Shown here one piece after another: positions 37,084 through 45,970 of a stretch of 64,000 bases of DNA (the first letter of the stretch is position 1; each line of letters opens with the position of its first letter). The notes under the pieces are model-generated. The model searched no databases. It was not told the DNA's origin and worked only from the letters and a program-made list of their open reading frames with translations. The position numbers were made by a program, and so were the translations under genes. Origin of the DNA: an uncultured Prevotellaceae bacterium (GTDB lineage: Bacteria; Bacteroidota; Bacteroidia; Bacteroidales; Bacteroidaceae); contig ONAG01000018.1 of the NCBI GenBank assembly GCA_900315745.1, positions 1-64,000 on the forward strand. The letters run 5' to 3'.

Positions 37084-37119
37084 TCTTCACACAAAAGCAT
37101 AGAAATAAAGAAATTGTGA

Positions 37120-37150
37120 CAGGCTTTCCTTTTGGGGAAGCCTGCTTTTT
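37120..37150 (+). terminator. terminator after the LEA-like lipoprotein gene
   Basis: CAGGCTTTCC pairs with GGGGAAGCCTG (one G.U pair) and is followed by C and five T. Confidence 0.8.
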
Positions 37151-37198
37151 GAATTACACCTACTTGAGATTTCAACCAACAACCAAACATAGATACGT

Positions 37199-37759
37199 AT
37201 GAAAAAAATTATTGAATCAAGTATTGCAATAGTGTGCCTTGCAGTGCTCACTGCCTGCAGTGGTGGTGGCATAGGTGGTGGAAGTGCCACACCAGAGGAA
37301 AGCATTGTTGGAAAATGGAAAAGCCAAAATTCAAAGACAGAATTAGGTGGCAAGATTGAAACCACGATCAACCTCGACATGAAAGCCGACAAGACTATGA
37401 GCATGGATTTGGAGGCAGTCTTGGATGGAGAACAGAAAGGAATAAAGATGAAGATTCCAATGAGCATGGGGTTTGACGGCAAATGGGATGCCACCTCCGA
37501 CAAAGTGGTTTGGACTCCCGACACAGCCACCTCCCACTTCTCTGTAAACAAGGATAGCATTGTTCTCGAACTCAAAGACTCCAAGCTAAATGCATTGGCA
37601 AATATGGTAAAGGACATGCTTGCCGACGAACTGGCAAAGAGCAGGAAGTCAAAAATGATGATCAACTACGCCCCAAAGGATTCCATGTCATATTTCTTCG
37701 AGAATTCCGACCTGGTCATCGTTTCTGGCAACGACACGTTGCGATTCAAAAAGAACTAA
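37199..37759 (+). CDS. lipoprotein, lipocalin-like (unknown function)
   Basis: A 186-residue lipoprotein with lipobox L-T-A-C (C20) and a glycine-rich linker (SGGGIGGGSA). The body starts ESIVGKWKSQNSKTELGGKIETTINLDMKADKTMSM, continues in alternating beta strands and ends FENSDLVIVSGNDTLRFKKN. The (I/V)xGxWK start and the all-beta pattern suggest a lipocalin-like barrel common in Bacteroidetes lipoproteins. No enzymatic motif is seen. It follows the LEA-like lipoprotein after a terminator, and a second hairpin closes it. Confidence 0.75.
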   Translation: MKKIIESSIAIVCLAVLTACSGGGIGGGSATPEESIVGKWKSQNSKTELGGKIETTINLDMKADKTMSMDLEAVLDGEQKGIKMKIPMSMGFDGKWDATSDKVVWTPDTATSHFSVNKDSIVLELKDSKLNALANMVKDMLADELAKSRKSKMMINYAPKDSMSYFFENSDLVIVSGNDTLRFKKN

Positions 37760-37795
37760 CGTAGATCGACAAACAGGAAAGAATCCCAAACAAGC

Positions 37796-37836
37796 AATCG
37801 CTCCACCTTCCTTTTTTGTGGGAAAGTGGAGCGATT
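37796..37836. terminator. bidirectional terminator between the lipoprotein gene and mscS
   Basis: AATCGCTCCAC and GTGGAGCGATT form a perfect 11-bp stem, extended inside by CTTCC against GGGAA, between convergent genes. Confidence 0.8.
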
Positions 37837-37864
37837 TATCGTATTATGTCAAGCAGTCACGCAA

Positions 37865-38710
37865 CTACTTGAGTACATTGACATCCATGCGCTTGGTTGG
37901 GAACATGAATTTGAGGTCTTTCAACTGTTGGTAAACAGTCTCGTTCATGTAGAAATAGACTGTCCAGTAATCCTCTCCCTTGCACCAAGTCCTGGTGTTC
38001 ACCACGACTCCTTTTTCTGCAAATTCGGTGATGCCCACCCAAGGAGCAGCCACCACTGGAGAATCCTCCACAGGACCTTGCAAAATCAGGGGATTCTGGC
38101 TTTGGACGGCATTGATGGCATTCTTCACATCATCCAGGTCTGCGCCGTATGCAAAGTGGAAGTCAAGATCTACCCTGCGATATTTCTCTGTGGAATAATT
38201 CTTCAGACTGCTGGTGGACAATCCACCATTTGGTATGATGATGGTCTGTGCATCATTAGTGCGGATGATGGTGTTGAAGATTTGTATCGCCTTCACCGTG
38301 CCTTGGAATCCATCAGTCTCGATATAGTCGCCCACCTTGAAAGGCTTGAACAAAAGAATCATCACGCCACCGGCAAAATTCTGGAGCGTGCCGCTCAAAG
38401 CCAAGCCTACGGCAACGCCGGCGGAAGCGAAGAGAGCGATGAATGACGATGTCTCTATTCCAAGAATGGATATGATGATGATGAGGAGGCAGAACCAGCA
38501 CACCACGCTGACGATGCTCTTGAGGAAAGAGGCAAGTGAAGGCTCCACATTGCTCTTTTTCAGCAATTTGGCCACAAGGTGATTAATCCACTTAACAATG
38601 TACTTACCGATGAAATAGACCAGAAGAGCAATGACAAGGTTCTTGCAAAAGCCAAGAGCCCACACGCCCAGCATCTGATAGGTCTCTGGAGAAAACAACT
38701 TTTCTAACAT
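37865..38710 (-). CDS. mscS: small-conductance mechanosensitive channel
   Basis: Inner-membrane tension-gated channel, 281 residues, close to the length of E. coli MscS. Three N-terminal helices are visible, the third being the glycine/alanine-packed pore helix FIALFASAGVAVGLALSGTLQNFAGGVMILLFKPFKVGDYIE (about residues 86-127). A beta domain (GFQGTVKAIQIFNTIIRTNDAQTIIIPNGGLSTSSLKNYS) and a cytoplasmic vestibule domain follow. It protects cells from hypo-osmotic shock. Its promoter lies inside a palindrome that also ends the preceding operon. Confidence 0.94.
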   Translation of the reverse strand: MLEKLFSPETYQMLGVWALGFCKNLVIALLVYFIGKYIVKWINHLVAKLLKKSNVEPSLASFLKSIVSVVCWFCLLIIIISILGIETSSFIALFASAGVAVGLALSGTLQNFAGGVMILLFKPFKVGDYIETDGFQGTVKAIQIFNTIIRTNDAQTIIIPNGGLSTSSLKNYSTEKYRRVDLDFHFAYGADLDDVKNAINAVQSQNPLILQGPVEDSPVVAAPWVGITEFAEKGVVVNTRTWCKGEDYWTVYFYMNETVYQQLKDLKFMFPTKRMDVNVLK

Positions 38711-38740
38711 GTTTTTTCGATTTTAAGGTGAATAAAAAAG

Positions 38741-38786
38741 TTTTGGACATCTGCAAAAATAGTCTATTTTTTGCAAATGTCCAAAA
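38741..38786 (-). terminator. palindromic terminator of the bamD operon overlapping the mscS promoter
   Basis: TTTTGGACAT (38741-38750) pairs with ATGTCCAAAA (38777-38786), and inside them TGCAAAAATAG pairs with CTATTTTTTGCA with one bulged T. On the minus strand the hairpin is followed by C and six T, as expected of an intrinsic terminator for the DUF4293 transcript. Confidence 0.7.
38754..38785 (-). promoter_or_regulatory. promoter of mscS inside the palindrome
   Basis: Minus-strand TTTG (38785-38782), 20 bases, TATTTTTG (38761-38754). Both boxes lie within the arms of the terminator palindrome. Confidence 0.65.
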
Positions 38787-38825
38787 AAATCATAAAAAAA
38801 CGATGGAATTTGGCATGAGCTCCGC

Positions 38826-39281
38826 TCACCTCAACCTGTCCATGTCCTTTATTAGCTTGTCATCCTTTTTTATGCCCCTCACAGCACATTGGTAGAGGAA
38901 CAGCACCACAATGAGCAAGAAGACATAATAAGACGGCGTGAAAGCCATATTGGCAGCATCTCCAGTCTTGACGAAGAACAGCAGCAATGCCACCCATATT
39001 ACAATAAGCAGTTGATTCAACTTGCAAATAGTGAGTTGCAGTTTTCTGTTCTTGAAGGAAAAAATTGCCAACACACAATTGGTACACGAGATGATGAGAG
39101 CGGCAAACAAAGGCCACACCCTGTATTCAATCCCTTTGTCGGGCGACAATGTCCAAAGGTTATACATCTCCACATCCCCTCCCATTTCTGGAGTATGGAA
39201 CACTCCCACAGGCATGCAAAGGCAAACCACAGTCAGCACCAATGCCAGAAGGAGATAGACTGTCTGAATGCGTTGAATCAT
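38826..39281 (-). CDS. DUF4293 family membrane protein
   Basis: A 151-residue inner-membrane protein with four predicted helices: residues 8-27, about 56-75, about 86-105 and 118-137. The start MIQRIQTVYLLLALVL is the signature opening of DUF4293. A charged C-terminal tail (RGIKKDDKLIKDMDRLR) is cytoplasmic. It overlaps the rpoZ stop by four bases and is the third gene of the bamD-rpoZ-DUF4293 operon, an order I know from other Bacteroidetes. Function unknown. Confidence 0.87.
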   Translation of the reverse strand: MIQRIQTVYLLLALVLTVVCLCMPVGVFHTPEMGGDVEMYNLWTLSPDKGIEYRVWPLFAALIISCTNCVLAIFSFKNRKLQLTICKLNQLLIVIWVALLLFFVKTGDAANMAFTPSYYVFLLIVVLFLYQCAVRGIKKDDKLIKDMDRLR

Positions 39282-39607
39282 AGGTCTTGGTCTTTAGAAG
39301 GGTCACGCCAATACACGTTGCCTTCTATGAATTCCTGTGTTGCAAGCAATGTTGGCTTTGGCAATTTCTCGTAATAGCGAGAGATTTCTATTTGCTCCCT
39401 ATTTTCAAACACCTCTTCGAGAGTGTCGTTGTAGGATGCGAATTCTTGCAGTTTCTTGCTCAGGTCTTGTTTGATTTCCACGGAAATCTGATTGGCTCTT
39501 TTAGAGATGATTGCCACGCTCTCATAGATGTTGCCCGTCTCTTGGCAGAGGTCCATGATATTTCTGGTGACGGTGTCAACTGGTGCTTTTGATTTTTTAT
39601 AATCCAT
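39278..39607 (-). CDS. rpoZ: RNA polymerase omega subunit (Bacteroidetes Rpb6-like)
   Basis: A 109-residue small RNA-polymerase subunit stabilising beta-prime. The core TRNIMDLCQETGNIYESVAIISKRANQISVEIKQDLSKKLQEF is the Rpb6/omega helix pair in its Bacteroidetes form. A C-terminal extension (PTLLATQEFIEGNVYWRDPSKD) is typical of the phylum. It lies 43 bases after bamD and overlaps the DUF4293 gene. Confidence 0.85.
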   Translation of the reverse strand: MDYKKSKAPVDTVTRNIMDLCQETGNIYESVAIISKRANQISVEIKQDLSKKLQEFASYNDTLEEVFENREQIEISRYYEKLPKPTLLATQEFIEGNVYWRDPSKDQDL

Positions 39608-39650
39608 ATTTTAAATGAAAGTGATTTTTTGTGCTTTATAAGAATCTGTT

Positions 39651-40487
39651 TTAACTATCTATCGCATTCTTTGTGTATTTCTTGCATTGCTCAATATATT
39701 TCTCGGCAGTTTTCCGATGCTGAGAGTCAGGGTATTCGTTGAGGAATCCATAGCATTCATCTTCAGCGTCCCTATATCTGTCGAGCCTTCTTGCCTCCAC
39801 GCTCTGCTGTGCCAACTCAAACTTGCTTTTCATCACAAGCACTGCAAACTCCTCTCTCTTGCGGCTGAAGGGGAAGTCCTTAATGGCATTCTGCGCCGTG
39901 ATGATGCAAGCTTCAAGGTTGCTGCCACCATTGGTGCAATTTCCAAAATATGAGCCCAAGTCGTAATAAAGTTTTGCAGAATAGAGTTCCTTGTCCACCA
40001 ACTTGTCTTGCAACTCATATAGTCTGTCATGCGCCACATCCTTCAAGGTAGCCTCGGGGAAGAGGTCGAGATATTCCTGGAAGGCAGCGATGGCCTGCAT
40101 GGTGGGAGTCTGGTCGAGACGTGGCTCAGGCGTGCTCATATACAGGCTCTGCCCTGTATAGAACGAAGCCATCTCGGCGTATGTGCCTTTGGGATATGAA
40201 GTATAGTATTTTTTGAAATACTGTGCAGCAGTCTCATAGTCTTTATTGTTGTAGCAAGACATGGCGAGCATGTACAGACATTCCTGTCCGTTCTCGCTAC
40301 CCTTCATGACTGTCACCACATCTTGCAAAAGCAGTGTAGCTCTGTTGTACTTTCCATTAGCAAAGCTCTCCTTTGCATATTCGTACTTGTAGTCGTTGTT
40401 GGTTGTCTTGTAAACCCTGTTGAATTCATTGGCACATCCTGAAAGCAACAAGATGGTGCAAGCACCCCATATCAGAAATTTCTTCAT
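39651..40487 (-). CDS. bamD: outer-membrane protein assembly lipoprotein BamD
   Basis: Periplasmic-facing lipoprotein of the BAM complex, which inserts beta-barrel proteins; 278 residues. The lipobox is L-S-G-C (C18). Tetratricopeptide-type helices follow: YKYEYAKESFANGKYNRATLLLQDVV, LYMLAMSCYNNKDYETAAQYFKKYYTSYP and the C-terminal AEDECYGFLNEYPDSQHRKTAEKYIEQCKKY. The start at 40487 (or the adjacent Met at 40490) is favoured over an upstream ATG at 40541, because an exact promoter at 40506-40536 would put the transcript start only about ten bases before it. Confidence 0.9.
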   Translation of the reverse strand: MKKFLIWGACTILLLSGCANEFNRVYKTTNNDYKYEYAKESFANGKYNRATLLLQDVVTVMKGSENGQECLYMLAMSCYNNKDYETAAQYFKKYYTSYPKGTYAEMASFYTGQSLYMSTPEPRLDQTPTMQAIAAFQEYLDLFPEATLKDVAHDRLYELQDKLVDKELYSAKLYYDLGSYFGNCTNGGSNLEACIITAQNAIKDFPFSRKREEFAVLVMKSKFELAQQSVEARRLDRYRDAEDECYGFLNEYPDSQHRKTAEKYIEQCKKYTKNAIDS

Positions 40488-40505
40488 CATAATACGTTTG
40501 ACTTG

Positions 40506-40536
40506 CAAAATTACACATAATTCCATTATTTGCAAA
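40506..40536 (-). promoter_or_regulatory. promoter of bamD-rpoZ-DUF4293
   Basis: Minus-strand TTTG (40536-40533), 19 bases, TAATTTTG (40513-40506). It implies a very short leader of about ten bases. Confidence 0.75.
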
Positions 40537-40598
40537 GTCATGCCTTGATTTTTAGCAAAAAATAGTTGTTGTTAGTAATATGCAAATGATTTTTTTGT

Positions 40599-40606
40599 TA
40601 TTTTTG
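40599..40606 (+). promoter_or_regulatory. -7 box of uvrB
   Basis: TATTTTTG matches the -7 consensus, 29 bases before the uvrB ATG. No LexA-type box was recognised. Confidence 0.55.
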
Positions 40607-40635
40607 CATATAACAAAAGCAAAGGAAGTAGAATA

Positions 40636-42672
40636 ATGGATTTCAAGCTAACCTCGAAATATAGTCCAACAGGCGACCAGCCCGAAGCGATACGGCAACT
40701 GACAGAAGGGTTGCTTCGTGGCGACCGCGCCCAAGTGCTGCTTGGCGTCACTGGTTCTGGAAAGACATTCACCGTTGCAAACGTGATAGCCAACATCAAC
40801 CGCCCCACCCTTGTATTGAGCCACAACAAGACTCTTGCCGCACAATTATACGAGGAGATGCGTGGATTCTTCCCTGACAACGCCGTGGAGTATTACGTAT
40901 CCTACTATGACTATTACCAGCCCGAGGCATACATCCCCCACAGCGACACATACATAGAGAAAGACCTTGCCATCAACCAGGAAATCGACCGTCTGCGCCT
41001 CTCCGCTGTGTCAGCCTTGCTCAGTGGCAGAAAGGATGTTGTCGTGGTGTCTTCGGTGTCGTGCATCTATGGCATGGGCGGTCCCACCGCCATGTCGGAA
41101 AGTGTCATCAATCTGAAGCGCGGACAAATACTCGACCGCAACCAGTTGCTGCGCAGGTTGGTTGATGCCTTATACGTGCGCAATGACCTCGACCTGCAAC
41201 GAGGCAATTTCCGCGTGCGTGGCGACACAGTTGATATCTTCATGGCATACAGCAACAACGTGCTCCGGGTGACCTTCTGGGACGACGAGATAGACAGCAT
41301 CGAGGAGGTGGATGCCATCGACTACCACCGACTTGCATCCTTTGAGGAATACCAGATAAGTCCTGCCAACCTTTTCATCACCACCAAGGAGCAACAGTTG
41401 TTGGGCATCAGGCAGATACAAGACGACCTTCTAAAGCAAATAGACTTTTTCAACGAGATAGGCGAGCCTGTCAAGGCACAACGCCTCAAGGAACGTGTGG
41501 AATATGACATGGAGATGATAAAGGAACTTGGCCACTGCTCAGGCATAGAGAACTATTCGCGCTATTTCGATGGACGCGAGGCGGGCCAGCGCCCCTACTG
41601 CCTGCTCGACTTCTTCCCCGACGACTTCTTGATGGTGATAGACGAGAGCCATGTCAGCGTGCCCCAGCTCAATGCCATGTATGGCGGCGACCATGCACGC
41701 AAGACCAATTTGGTGGAATATGGATTCCGCCTGCCAGCAGCCTTCGACAACCGTCCGCTGAAGTTCGATGAGTTCCAATCTATGATTCACCAGGTCATCT
41801 ACGTCTCCGCCACACCCGCCGACTTTGAGTTGGGCGAGGCTGAGGGCGTGGTGGTGGAACAATTGATTCGTCCCACAGGATTGCTCGACCCAGCAATAGA
41901 AGTTCGACCCAGCGCCAACCAGATTGACGACCTGATGGATGAGATTCTCGACCGCGTGGCACGAAACGAACGAGTGCTTACCACCACTCTGACCAAGCGC
42001 ATGGCAGAGGAACTTACCGAATATCTGCTCAACAATGGCGTGAAGGCAAACTACATACATAGCGACGTGTCAACATTGGACAGAGTGAAAATCATGAGCG
42101 ATTTTCGTGCGGGTGTCTTCGACGTGCTCGTGGGTGTCAATCTCTTGCGCGAGGGTCTTGACCTGCCGGAGGTGTCGTTGGTTGCCATCATCGATGCCGA
42201 CAAGGAGGGGTTCCTGCGCAGCCACCGCTCTCTGACACAGACGGCAGGACGCGCCGCCAGAAATGTCAACGGAAAGGTCATCATGTATGCTGACACCATC
42301 ACCGACAGCATGCGCAAGACCATAGAAGAGACCGACCGGCGACGCATGATACAAATGAAATACAACGAGGAACACCACATCACCCCACAACAAATAGTAA
42401 AGGCAATAAAGGGCGACCTCATGGGACATGCCACACCGATAATGCCCGAAAAGACAAAAGGTTATGGCATCGCTTATGTGGAGCCGGACGACAGTCGCAT
42501 GGTGGCAGACCCTGTAATGAAACAGATGACACCAGAAGAGCTGGATGTAGCCATAGCGGAGAGCACTCGCCTGATGAACGAGGCTGCCAAACGCCTGGAA
42601 TTCTTGCAAGCCGCCCAGTACAGGGACGAAGTGCTGAAGCTAACCAAGCTACGCGAGCAGTACCATATTTAA
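40636..42672 (+). CDS. uvrB: excinuclease ABC subunit B
   Basis: Helicase-like damage-verification subunit of nucleotide excision repair, 678 residues. Walker A is GVTGSGKT (near residues 39-46). The beta-hairpin region YYDYYQPEAYIPHSDTYIEKD, the DEAD-like VIDESHVSVPQ, and helicase motifs VLTTTLTKRMAEELTEYL and LREGLDLPEVSLVAIIDADKEGFLRS are all intact. A UvrC-interacting UVR coiled coil is at the C-terminus (LMNEAAKRLEFLQAAQYRDEVLKL). The length matches the family. Confidence 0.97.
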   Translation: MDFKLTSKYSPTGDQPEAIRQLTEGLLRGDRAQVLLGVTGSGKTFTVANVIANINRPTLVLSHNKTLAAQLYEEMRGFFPDNAVEYYVSYYDYYQPEAYIPHSDTYIEKDLAINQEIDRLRLSAVSALLSGRKDVVVVSSVSCIYGMGGPTAMSESVINLKRGQILDRNQLLRRLVDALYVRNDLDLQRGNFRVRGDTVDIFMAYSNNVLRVTFWDDEIDSIEEVDAIDYHRLASFEEYQISPANLFITTKEQQLLGIRQIQDDLLKQIDFFNEIGEPVKAQRLKERVEYDMEMIKELGHCSGIENYSRYFDGREAGQRPYCLLDFFPDDFLMVIDESHVSVPQLNAMYGGDHARKTNLVEYGFRLPAAFDNRPLKFDEFQSMIHQVIYVSATPADFELGEAEGVVVEQLIRPTGLLDPAIEVRPSANQIDDLMDEILDRVARNERVLTTTLTKRMAEELTEYLLNNGVKANYIHSDVSTLDRVKIMSDFRAGVFDVLVGVNLLREGLDLPEVSLVAIIDADKEGFLRSHRSLTQTAGRAARNVNGKVIMYADTITDSMRKTIEETDRRRMIQMKYNEEHHITPQQIVKAIKGDLMGHATPIMPEKTKGYGIAYVEPDDSRMVADPVMKQMTPEELDVAIAESTRLMNEAAKRLEFLQAAQYRDEVLKLTKLREQYHI

Positions 42673-42749
42673 GGATGCACACCAACAAGTTGATGGCAAT
42701 GTGAGAGGTGGGGACAAGAGCCTCCTTCATGTTAATCTTCACTAATCAC

Positions 42750-42780
42750 TTGCAATTCTCAATAGGAATATGTAATTTTG
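42750..42780 (+). promoter_or_regulatory. promoter of the DUF4468-porin operon
   Basis: TTG (42750-42752), 20 bases, TAATTTTG (42773-42780), followed by a leader of about 15 bases. Confidence 0.7.
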
Positions 42781-42802
42781 CCAATCAAAACAAACAAATG
42801 AC

Positions 42803-43444
42803 ATGAAAAGAATCGCAATAGCCATCATGATGATGATGCCGCTCCTCGCCATGGCGCAAAACACATGGGAGAAGCCCGAGACTGAGAAAAAGGAAAGGAC
42901 ATCCCTCTTCGGCCCCAAGGAAGACAAGGAATACGAATATGCCAAATACCTGGGAAACGTAGTTCCCGAAGTGAATGGTGAAGTGGTATGGGAAAAGACA
43001 TTCAACAACAACAAGAATGCGGAAGAGAACTATGCCGCCATGCTAAGTTTCCTTACCAACATGACGCAAGAAGATGGCCAGCTCAAAGGCAGCACCATAT
43101 CCATCGTCAACAAGGCAGAGCACAAGATAGTGGCTCACTTTGAAGAATGGCTTGTCTTCAGATCCACCCTCCTGGCTCTCGACCGCACCCGTTTCATATA
43201 TACTCTCATGTCAGAATGTTACGACAACAAGGTCAAGGTGACAATCTTCCGCATAAGCTATTGGTACGATGAAGAGCGCGACGGCGGTGAACGTTTCAAG
43301 GCAGAGGAATGGATAACCGACAAGTACGCCCTCAACAAGAAACACACTCGCCTGGCGAAAATCTCAGGCAAGTTCCGCCGTAAGACCGTGGACCGCGTGG
43401 AGCAGATATACAATAACATTGGCGTGATCCTGATGGCGCAATAA
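42803..43444 (+). CDS. exported DUF4468-type protein
   Basis: A 213-residue protein with a signal peptide (MKRIAIAIMMMMPLLAMAQ). The mature part has the layout of DUF4468 proteins: PEVNGEVVWEKTF near residue 52, a middle region rich in short strands (VNKAEHKIVAHFEEWLVF, TRFIYTLMSECYDNKVKVTIFRISYWY), and a C-terminal helix (FRRKTVDRVEQIYNNIGVIL). The domain is common in Bacteroidetes and has no assigned function. Two genes follow at 2 and 11 bases, so the three form one operon. Confidence 0.8.
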   Translation: MKRIAIAIMMMMPLLAMAQNTWEKPETEKKERTSLFGPKEDKEYEYAKYLGNVVPEVNGEVVWEKTFNNNKNAEENYAAMLSFLTNMTQEDGQLKGSTISIVNKAEHKIVAHFEEWLVFRSTLLALDRTRFIYTLMSECYDNKVKVTIFRISYWYDEERDGGERFKAEEWITDKYALNKKHTRLAKISGKFRRKTVDRVEQIYNNIGVILMAQ

Positions 43445-43446
43445 TC

Positions 43447-43683
43447 ATGACACAAGAGACAAGCACCAACCTCAACCAGCCACGCCGCAAGCACAGGCGG
43501 CCAACCAGTAGTGACAGCGACCCGCTGTTCACTTTCCGCAACATCCTAAACATCATTTTCATGCTGCTCGCCATCGCCGGCGTGGTGGTATATGTATGGG
43601 TGGACAACACCGTGGGCACGTACATCGTGCTCGGTGCCATGGCCATCAAGATGGTGGAATGTTGCCTGCGTATGCTCAGATAA
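43447..43683 (+). CDS. small two-span membrane protein
   Basis: A 78-residue protein with a basic N-terminus (QPRRKHRRPTSSDSD) and two hydrophobic helices (about residues 33-51 and 55-74). It starts two bases after the DUF4468 stop and ends 11 bases before the porin ATG, so it is coupled to both. No family or function is recognised. Confidence 0.75.
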   Translation: MTQETSTNLNQPRRKHRRPTSSDSDPLFTFRNILNIIFMLLAIAGVVVYVWVDNTVGTYIVLGAMAIKMVECCLRMLR

Positions 43684-43694
43684 TCCCGCACGTA

Positions 43695-45923
43695 ATGAAA
43701 AGAATGATGCTCCCCACACTCGTGCTGCTCTTGGCAATGACAGTATTACAACTCTCTGCCCAAGAGTACAACAGCATCACGCCCGACGGCATGATGCGCT
43801 CAGCAAATAGGAACGGGAGAAACAACAACGACAGCGTGAAGGGGAAGACAGAGATTCCTCGCGGACTGAAAGTGTGGACTGTTGACGAGACCTTCGGCGA
43901 CATTCGATACACAGAGCCTGACACGATGGCATACATGTACATGAACACCATCTTCACCACAGGACTGAGAGGCGAGTACAACACGACAGGCAACTTGGGC
44001 GCTGCACGACAAAATCGCATCTTCACCGACAGGGAAGACGGGGCGGAGTTCTTCTTCACACAGCCCTACGACTACTTCATAAAGTCTCCAGGCCAGCATC
44101 ATTTCACAAACACTTTCTCGCCCATCACCAACCTCAGCCTCAACTCCTGCGGCAACCGAACCAATGGTGAAGACCACTTCCAGGCACTCTTTGCCGTAAA
44201 TGCCGGCAAGCGCATAGGCCTTGGCATCAAGTTCAACTATCTCTATGGACGAGGATATTACCAGGAGAACAGCGCATCGATGATGGACTTCACCACCTAT
44301 GGCTCCTATCTCGGCGACCGCTATCAAGCCCACCTGCTTGTTACCGCCAACCACATGAAACAGGCGGAAAATGGCGGCATCACCAACGACGACTACATCA
44401 CCCACCCTGAGATTTTCCAAGACGACTACAGCGAAAACGAGATTCCCACGATGCTGTCGGAAAACTGGAACCGCAATGACAACCAGCATATTTTCTTCAC
44501 CCATCGCTATAGCTTAGGCTTCAACAGGAAGGTGCCGATGACCGAGGATGAGATAAAGGCGAAGAAATTCGCAATGGAGTCGAAGGAGGAGAACGATGCC
44601 CGCCGTGCCAAGGAAGAGGCACGCAAAAAGGCAGAGGAGGAAGGCATGGAGTTTGACGATAAGGAATATGACCGCCAATTGGAAATCACCAATTCGACGA
44701 ATCCCGAAACAGCTCCTGCCGACACCTCATGGCTGAAGAACGAATACGTCCCTGTCACCAGTTTCATACACACGATGAATCTGAAAAACTACAGGCGCAT
44801 CTACCAGGCATATTCCACTACCAATAACTACTATGCCAACACCTACGCACCCATTTACCGCTTCAGTGGCGACTCCATATACGACCGCACCACGCATTTG
44901 GACCTGAAGAACACTTTTGGCATTGCACTGTTGGAAGGATTCAACAAATATGCCAAGGCAGGACTGAAAGCTTTCTTCTCCCACAACTACTTGCGCTATA
45001 CACTTCCCGACAGCACCACATCCTCCCGCACATATACCGAGAACGACTTCTTTGTGGGCGGACAGATTAGCAAGACATTGGGCAACACGCTACACTACAA
45101 CGTGACAGGAGAGTTTGAGTTTGCCGGACAAAGAATAGGCGACATCGCCATAGATGGCACTGCCGATTTGAACTTCCCCTTGCTTGGCGACACGGTGCAG
45201 TTGGCTGCGAGCGGCTTTTTCCAACTCAAAGACCCATCCTTCTATTATTCCACCTACCACTCGAAGCATTTGTGGTGGGACAATGTGGATATGAAGAAGG
45301 CGATGCACACTAAGATACAGGGCGAGTTCAGTCTGGCACGCACCGACACACACCTACGCCTGGCTGTGGACAATCTGAGCAACTACGCCTATTTCAGCAC
45401 TGACTACACACAGGACGAAGACCGCTCACGCCTGTACAACACCGTAAGCCCGCGACAAGAAGGCGGCAACATCAGCCTGATTACCGCCACACTGGAACAA
45501 CGCCTCCGACTGGGCATAATAAACCTCGACGCCCAACTCACATACCAACAATCGAGCAAGGAGGACATCATACCTGTGCCCGCTCTCAATGCATACGCAA
45601 ACCTATTCTTGAGATTCAAGATAGCACACGTGCTTGACTGCGACCTTGGTGCCGACGTGCGATATTTCACAAAATACAATGCACCCGACTATGTGCCGAG
45701 CATTGCACAATACGCCATACAGGAAAAGAATGAGAACAAGGTAAAAGTGGGCAATTATCCCATCGTCAACGTATATGCCAATTTCTTCTTGAAGCATACA
45801 CGATTCTTTGCCATGATGAGCCATGTGAACTGCACCGATGGTGGCAACTACTTCCTCACGCCCCACTACCCACTCAACCGCCGCATTTTCCGCTTTGGCG
45901 TGTCGTGGAACTTCTTCAACTGA
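43695..45923 (+). CDS. putative porin (Porin_10-type outer-membrane beta-barrel)
   Basis: A 742-residue outer-membrane protein with a signal peptide ending near LQLSAQ. It has many amphipathic strands, and a final strand FRFGVSWNFFN ends in an aromatic-rich tail. Sequence features such as RGLKVWTVDETFGDIRYTEPDTMAYMYMN and the late ALNAYANLFLRFKIAHVLDCDLGADVRYFTKYNAPDY match the large Bacteroidetes 'putative porin' group. The ATG at 43695 is chosen because it starts the signal peptide; the longer frame overlaps the preceding gene. A highly charged Lys/Glu segment at residues of about 282-335 interrupts the barrel. Confidence 0.83.
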   Translation: MKRMMLPTLVLLLAMTVLQLSAQEYNSITPDGMMRSANRNGRNNNDSVKGKTEIPRGLKVWTVDETFGDIRYTEPDTMAYMYMNTIFTTGLRGEYNTTGNLGAARQNRIFTDREDGAEFFFTQPYDYFIKSPGQHHFTNTFSPITNLSLNSCGNRTNGEDHFQALFAVNAGKRIGLGIKFNYLYGRGYYQENSASMMDFTTYGSYLGDRYQAHLLVTANHMKQAENGGITNDDYITHPEIFQDDYSENEIPTMLSENWNRNDNQHIFFTHRYSLGFNRKVPMTEDEIKAKKFAMESKEENDARRAKEEARKKAEEEGMEFDDKEYDRQLEITNSTNPETAPADTSWLKNEYVPVTSFIHTMNLKNYRRIYQAYSTTNNYYANTYAPIYRFSGDSIYDRTTHLDLKNTFGIALLEGFNKYAKAGLKAFFSHNYLRYTLPDSTTSSRTYTENDFFVGGQISKTLGNTLHYNVTGEFEFAGQRIGDIAIDGTADLNFPLLGDTVQLAASGFFQLKDPSFYYSTYHSKHLWWDNVDMKKAMHTKIQGEFSLARTDTHLRLAVDNLSNYAYFSTDYTQDEDRSRLYNTVSPRQEGGNISLITATLEQRLRLGIINLDAQLTYQQSSKEDIIPVPALNAYANLFLRFKIAHVLDCDLGADVRYFTKYNAPDYVPSIAQYAIQEKNENKVKVGNYPIVNVYANFFLKHTRFFAMMSHVNCTDGGNYFLTPHYPLNRRIFRFGVSWNFFN

Positions 45924-45943
45924 CAAATTCGCATCATTTCAAC

Positions 45944-45970
45944 AAAGGCGCGGCACATCGTCACGCCTTT
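45944..45970. terminator. hairpin between the porin and HD genes
   Basis: AAAGGCG (45944-45950) and CGCCTTT (45964-45970) form a stem between convergent genes, overlapping the stop codon of the HD gene. Confidence 0.5.
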
